From Bacteroidales bacterium (GTDB lineage: Bacteria; Bacteroidota; Bacteroidia; Bacteroidales; BM520), in the NCBI GenBank assembly GCA_028701815.1, contig JAQVPY010000030.1, positions 1 through 15,822 of the forward strand: DNA of 15,822 nucleotides, in the 5' to 3' direction. The notes below the pieces were generated by a model. That model searched no databases and was not told the origin of the DNA. It saw nothing but the letters and a program-made list of their open reading frames with translations. Below are positions 13,454-15,822 of the stretch, in pieces; the first letter of the stretch is position 1, and every line of letters starts with the position of its first letter. Made by a program: the position numbers and the translations under genes.

Positions 13454-15058
13454 ATGAGTAAAATGATAATATACCAACTGCTTGTAAGAACATTTGGTAA
13501 TGCTAATCCTAATTGCAGACTAAATGGCGACATTTATGAAAACGGGTGCGGCAAGTTTAACGATATTAACGATAATGCATTAAATGCCATTCACGACTTA
13601 GGCGCGACAGATCTATGGCTTACAGGTATCCTGCAACATGCGACGACGACAGGTTATACTGCTTTCGGTATCCCAAACGACAGCCCTCTGATTGTCAAAG
13701 GTCGCGCGGGCTCGCCTTATGCGGTCAAGAACTATTTTGACGTTGACCCCGATTTAGCGGAAAACGTATCAAACAGGATGTCGGAATTTGAAGAGCTGGT
13801 GGCACGCATTCACCGCCACGACATGGACGTTATTATCGATTTCGTCCCGAACCATCTGGCTCGGCAATACTACGAGGAACACTTTGGGACAACCGACCTT
13901 AAAACCGTTTTGTTTGAAAAGAACAATAATTTTTATTACATACAGGAGTCGTTTAAGGTCCCTGAGGGGGCATATATCAGGAGCGGCATAGGAGACAAAA
14001 GCGGAGCGACGGGCGATTACGTCGAATTTCCGGCGAAGGCTACGGGGAACGATTGTTTTACGGCCACGCCGGGCATAGACGACTGGTATGATACCATAAA
14101 ATTGAATTACGGCATTGACTTCAGAAATGGGGAGAAGCATTTTTCTCCGCGGCCGCGCACATGGGATAAGATGTATGAAGCGTTGGATTTCTGGGCAGCG
14201 AAAGGCGTTGACGGGTTCAGGTGTGATATGAGTGAGATGGTACCGGAAGAGTTTTGGTGTTGGGTTATTAAGAAGTTAAGGGCTAAATATAAGGATATAA
14301 GATTTATTGCAGAGATATATAATTGCAGCCTTTACAGGGCGTATCTTGACGCCGGTTTTGACTATTTATATGACAAGGTAGGCATGTATGATGCGATGCG
14401 CAGTATAATAGAAAAGAGGAGCGGTGTAGGTGTCATAACTCAGGCATGGCAAAGTACAGAGGGCATCAACGACAAGATGTTACGTTTTTTAGAGAATCAC
14501 GATGAGCAGCGGATTTGTTCGAGGCATTTCGCAGGGGACAATGCGGAGGCGGCGATTCCGTCGTTTGCAGCAGAGGCGTTGATGCATGGGGGGCCTGTTT
14601 TGGTATACAACGGTCAGGAATTTCGAGAGGCCTCAAACGGCGAGATGGGGTTTAGCGGTGATGACGGCAGGAGTACAATTTTCGACTATTGGAGTTTCGA
14701 CAAGCAGCGGAGGTGGATAAACGGCGGTTTGTTCAATGACACAGAGCTGAGTGATAAAGAAGTCGCGACAAGAAACAAATACAGAGAGATCATAAGAGTG
14801 GCGAAGGAAGAAGGAGATGATTCAACCGGTAATTTTTATGATTTGATGTGGGTAAATGAGCGTTTATATTCGCAGCGTTGTTATGCTTTTATCAGGGGTC
14901 ATTTATTATATATATGCAATTTTGATGGGGCAGACAAGGTTGTCAAGGTAAACATCACGCAGCACATTTTAGATTATTTCGGGCAAAAAGAAAAGCAGGA
15001 GCGCACAATTGAGTTGCATGTTCCTGCTTATGGTTGGAAGAGAGAGAAGATTTTTTAG
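13454..15058 (+). CDS. Alpha-amylase family (GH13) enzyme, cytoplasmic
   Basis: A 534-residue TIM-barrel glycoside hydrolase. The four GH13 regions are complete: region I DFVPNH (129-134), region II GFRCDMSEM with nucleophile Asp258, region III FIAEIYN with acid/base Glu287, and region IV FLENHDE with His349 and Asp350. A long insert between regions I and II (about 140-215, rich in Asn, Gly and Tyr) forms domain B, and the last about 70 residues look like the usual beta-sandwich domain C. There is no signal peptide, unlike the exported SusG-type amylases of this phylum, so it should act on intracellular alpha-glucans or oligosaccharides. Subfamily and exact reaction (hydrolase, transferase) cannot be told. 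The start at 13454 follows the promoter element by four bases. The stop codon overlaps that of convergent hydG. Confidence 0.88.
   Translation: MSKMIIYQLLVRTFGNANPNCRLNGDIYENGCGKFNDINDNALNAIHDLGATDLWLTGILQHATTTGYTAFGIPNDSPLIVKGRAGSPYAVKNYFDVDPDLAENVSNRMSEFEELVARIHRHDMDVIIDFVPNHLARQYYEEHFGTTDLKTVLFEKNNNFYYIQESFKVPEGAYIRSGIGDKSGATGDYVEFPAKATGNDCFTATPGIDDWYDTIKLNYGIDFRNGEKHFSPRPRTWDKMYEALDFWAAKGVDGFRCDMSEMVPEEFWCWVIKKLRAKYKDIRFIAEIYNCSLYRAYLDAGFDYLYDKVGMYDAMRSIIEKRSGVGVITQAWQSTEGINDKMLRFLENHDEQRICSRHFAGDNAEAAIPSFAAEALMHGGPVLVYNGQEFREASNGEMGFSGDDGRSTIFDYWSFDKQRRWINGGLFNDTELSDKEVATRNKYREIIRVAKEEGDDSTGNFYDLMWVNERLYSQRCYAFIRGHLLYICNFDGADKVVKVNITQHILDYFGQKEKQERTIELHVPAYGWKREKIF
15055..15058. other. 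Overlapping stop codons of convergent genes
   Basis: The four bases TTAG serve as TAG stop of the GH13 gene (15056-15058) and, read on the other strand, as TAA stop of hydG (15055-15057). No hairpin terminator is found between the genes, so the two transcripts must overlap at their 3' ends. Confidence 0.9.
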
Positions 15059-15822
15059 AAATACAGGTCTCTTTCTCCTTTTTTAATTCTTTCCATTCTT
15101 CTACGGATTTCGTCTATATCCATGTGGACTTCGGTAGTATTAGCGAGAGATTGGAGTTCTTTTTCAATTACTTTCCATCCTTTCTCCTGGACATCGGGGT
15201 TAGCATAATCAACGAGGTATTCGGTAAGGGTTAGGATTGCATTCGGGGTACAATATCTTTTAATAAAACCGGGGACGGAGAACTCCATAAAGTGTTCGCC
15301 TGTTCTTTTCAGTCTATAGCAAGCAGTACAGAATGAAGGCACGTAACCGTCGTCGAGGAGTTCACCGATAATGTCGCCGAGAGTACGGTCGTCATTGATC
15401 TTAAATTGTTCTCTATTCAGGTTTTGGTCATCAGTCTTAGAGGTATCTTTATCAGAATGGTGGTATCTATAGTCGCCTATTTGGAGGTTAGTACCGCCAT
15501 CTATTTGAGACACTCCGAACTGGATAGCCTGTCTTCTGAATGTCGGGTTTTCACGTGCGGTAAGTATCATACCGGTATAAGGAACGGCAAGACGGAAGAT
15601 AGCAATTATCTTCATAAAGGTTTCGTCGTCGACGAAATACTTATCTGAGATATTAATTGAGGAGGCGTCTTTAATTCTCGGGAAGGAGATAGTATGGGGA
15701 CCTACGTTATAGCAGGCTTCGAGGTGGTTAGTATGGCGTAACATAGCCATCACTTCGAATCGCCAGTCGTACAGACAGAAGAGGATACCGAGTCCGTTCT
15801 CATCAAGTCCTGCTTCCTGGGC
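15055..15822 (-). CDS. hydG: HydG, [FeFe]-hydrogenase H-cluster maturase (C-terminal part, cut by window edge)
   Basis: HydG is a radical-SAM tyrosine lyase that makes the CO and CN ligands of the [FeFe]-hydrogenase active site. The visible 255 codons are open to the right edge and read through the ATG at 15753, so that is not the start; the full protein is about 470 residues. Decisive is the C-terminal cluster motif CX2CX22C: the Cys codons lie at 15328-15330, 15319-15321 and 15250-15252. This motif separates HydG from its relative ThiH. Upstream, LYDWRFEVMAML, GPHTISFPRI and YTGMILTARE are typical of the barrel. The N-terminal CX3CX2C radical-SAM motif lies outside the window. Its stop overlaps the GH13 stop codon. 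Presence implies an [FeFe]-hydrogenase with HydE and HydF elsewhere in the genome. Confidence 0.93.
   Translation of the reverse strand, partial: AQEAGLDENGLGILFCLYDWRFEVMAMLRHTNHLEACYNVGPHTISFPRIKDASSINISDKYFVDDETFMKIIAIFRLAVPYTGMILTARENPTFRRQAIQFGVSQIDGGTNLQIGDYRYHHSDKDTSKTDDQNLNREQFKINDDRTLGDIIGELLDDGYVPSFCTACYRLKRTGEHFMEFSVPGFIKRYCTPNAILTLTEYLVDYANPDVQEKGWKVIEKELQSLANTTEVHMDIDEIRRRMERIKKGERDLYF

Noticed and set aside
15055..15753. HydG starting at the ATG at 15753
   Set aside because: The frame stays open and conserved (AQEAGLDENGLGILF-type sequence) up to the window edge, so this Met is internal.

Overview
The window looks like a chromosomal segment of an anaerobic Bacteroidota bacterium, most likely of the order Bacteroidales. 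The evidence is several perfect or near-perfect matches to the Bacteroidota -7 promoter element TAnnTTTG (usually followed by C), start codons without Shine-Dalgarno sequences, lineage-typical genes (a DUF2851 protein, an S46 dipeptidyl-peptidase, a small coiled-coil gene before zapA), and HydG, which points to [FeFe]-hydrogenase and a fermentative anaerobic life. No insertion sequence, phage gene, CRISPR array, tRNA or rRNA was seen. The coding is dense and looks like core chromosome rather than a genomic island.

Layout. Positions 1-2575 (minus strand) hold DUF2851, a membrane-anchored ComEA-like helix-hairpin-helix protein, and the N-terminal part of UvrA, which has its own promoter. Positions 2672-8699 (plus strand) hold a small coiled-coil gene, zapA, a structured non-coding RNA that is probably 6S RNA, rny (RNase Y), a fused beta-phosphoglucomutase/GH65 disaccharide phosphorylase, and a uridine-kinase-family P-loop kinase. 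This stretch ends at a hairpin that overlaps or abuts the stop codons of two converging genes. Positions 8700-11109 (minus) are a compact fatty-acid operon, fabH-fabK-fabZ. Positions 11232-13370 (minus) encode a secreted S46 dipeptidyl-peptidase. A short divergent promoter region then leads to a cytoplasmic GH13 alpha-amylase-family enzyme (13454-15058, plus). Its stop codon overlaps that of hydG, which enters on the minus strand from the right edge.

How the genes work together. The coiled-coil gene and zapA belong to cell division (the FtsZ ring). The phosphorylase fusion should split an alpha-glucoside with phosphate into beta-glucose 1-phosphate and glucose. Its own N-terminal domain then turns the former into glucose 6-phosphate, and the adjacent kinase is a candidate for handling the other product. 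GH13 may supply or trim alpha-glucans in the cytoplasm. FabH starts and FabZ and FabK complete steps of acyl-chain elongation.

The points most worth a second look are the roughly 185-nt rod-shaped RNA between zapA and rny, the phosphorylase-mutase-kinase module, the nearly leaderless promoters, and a PD-(D/E)XK-like residue pattern in the DUF2851 protein next to uvrA.
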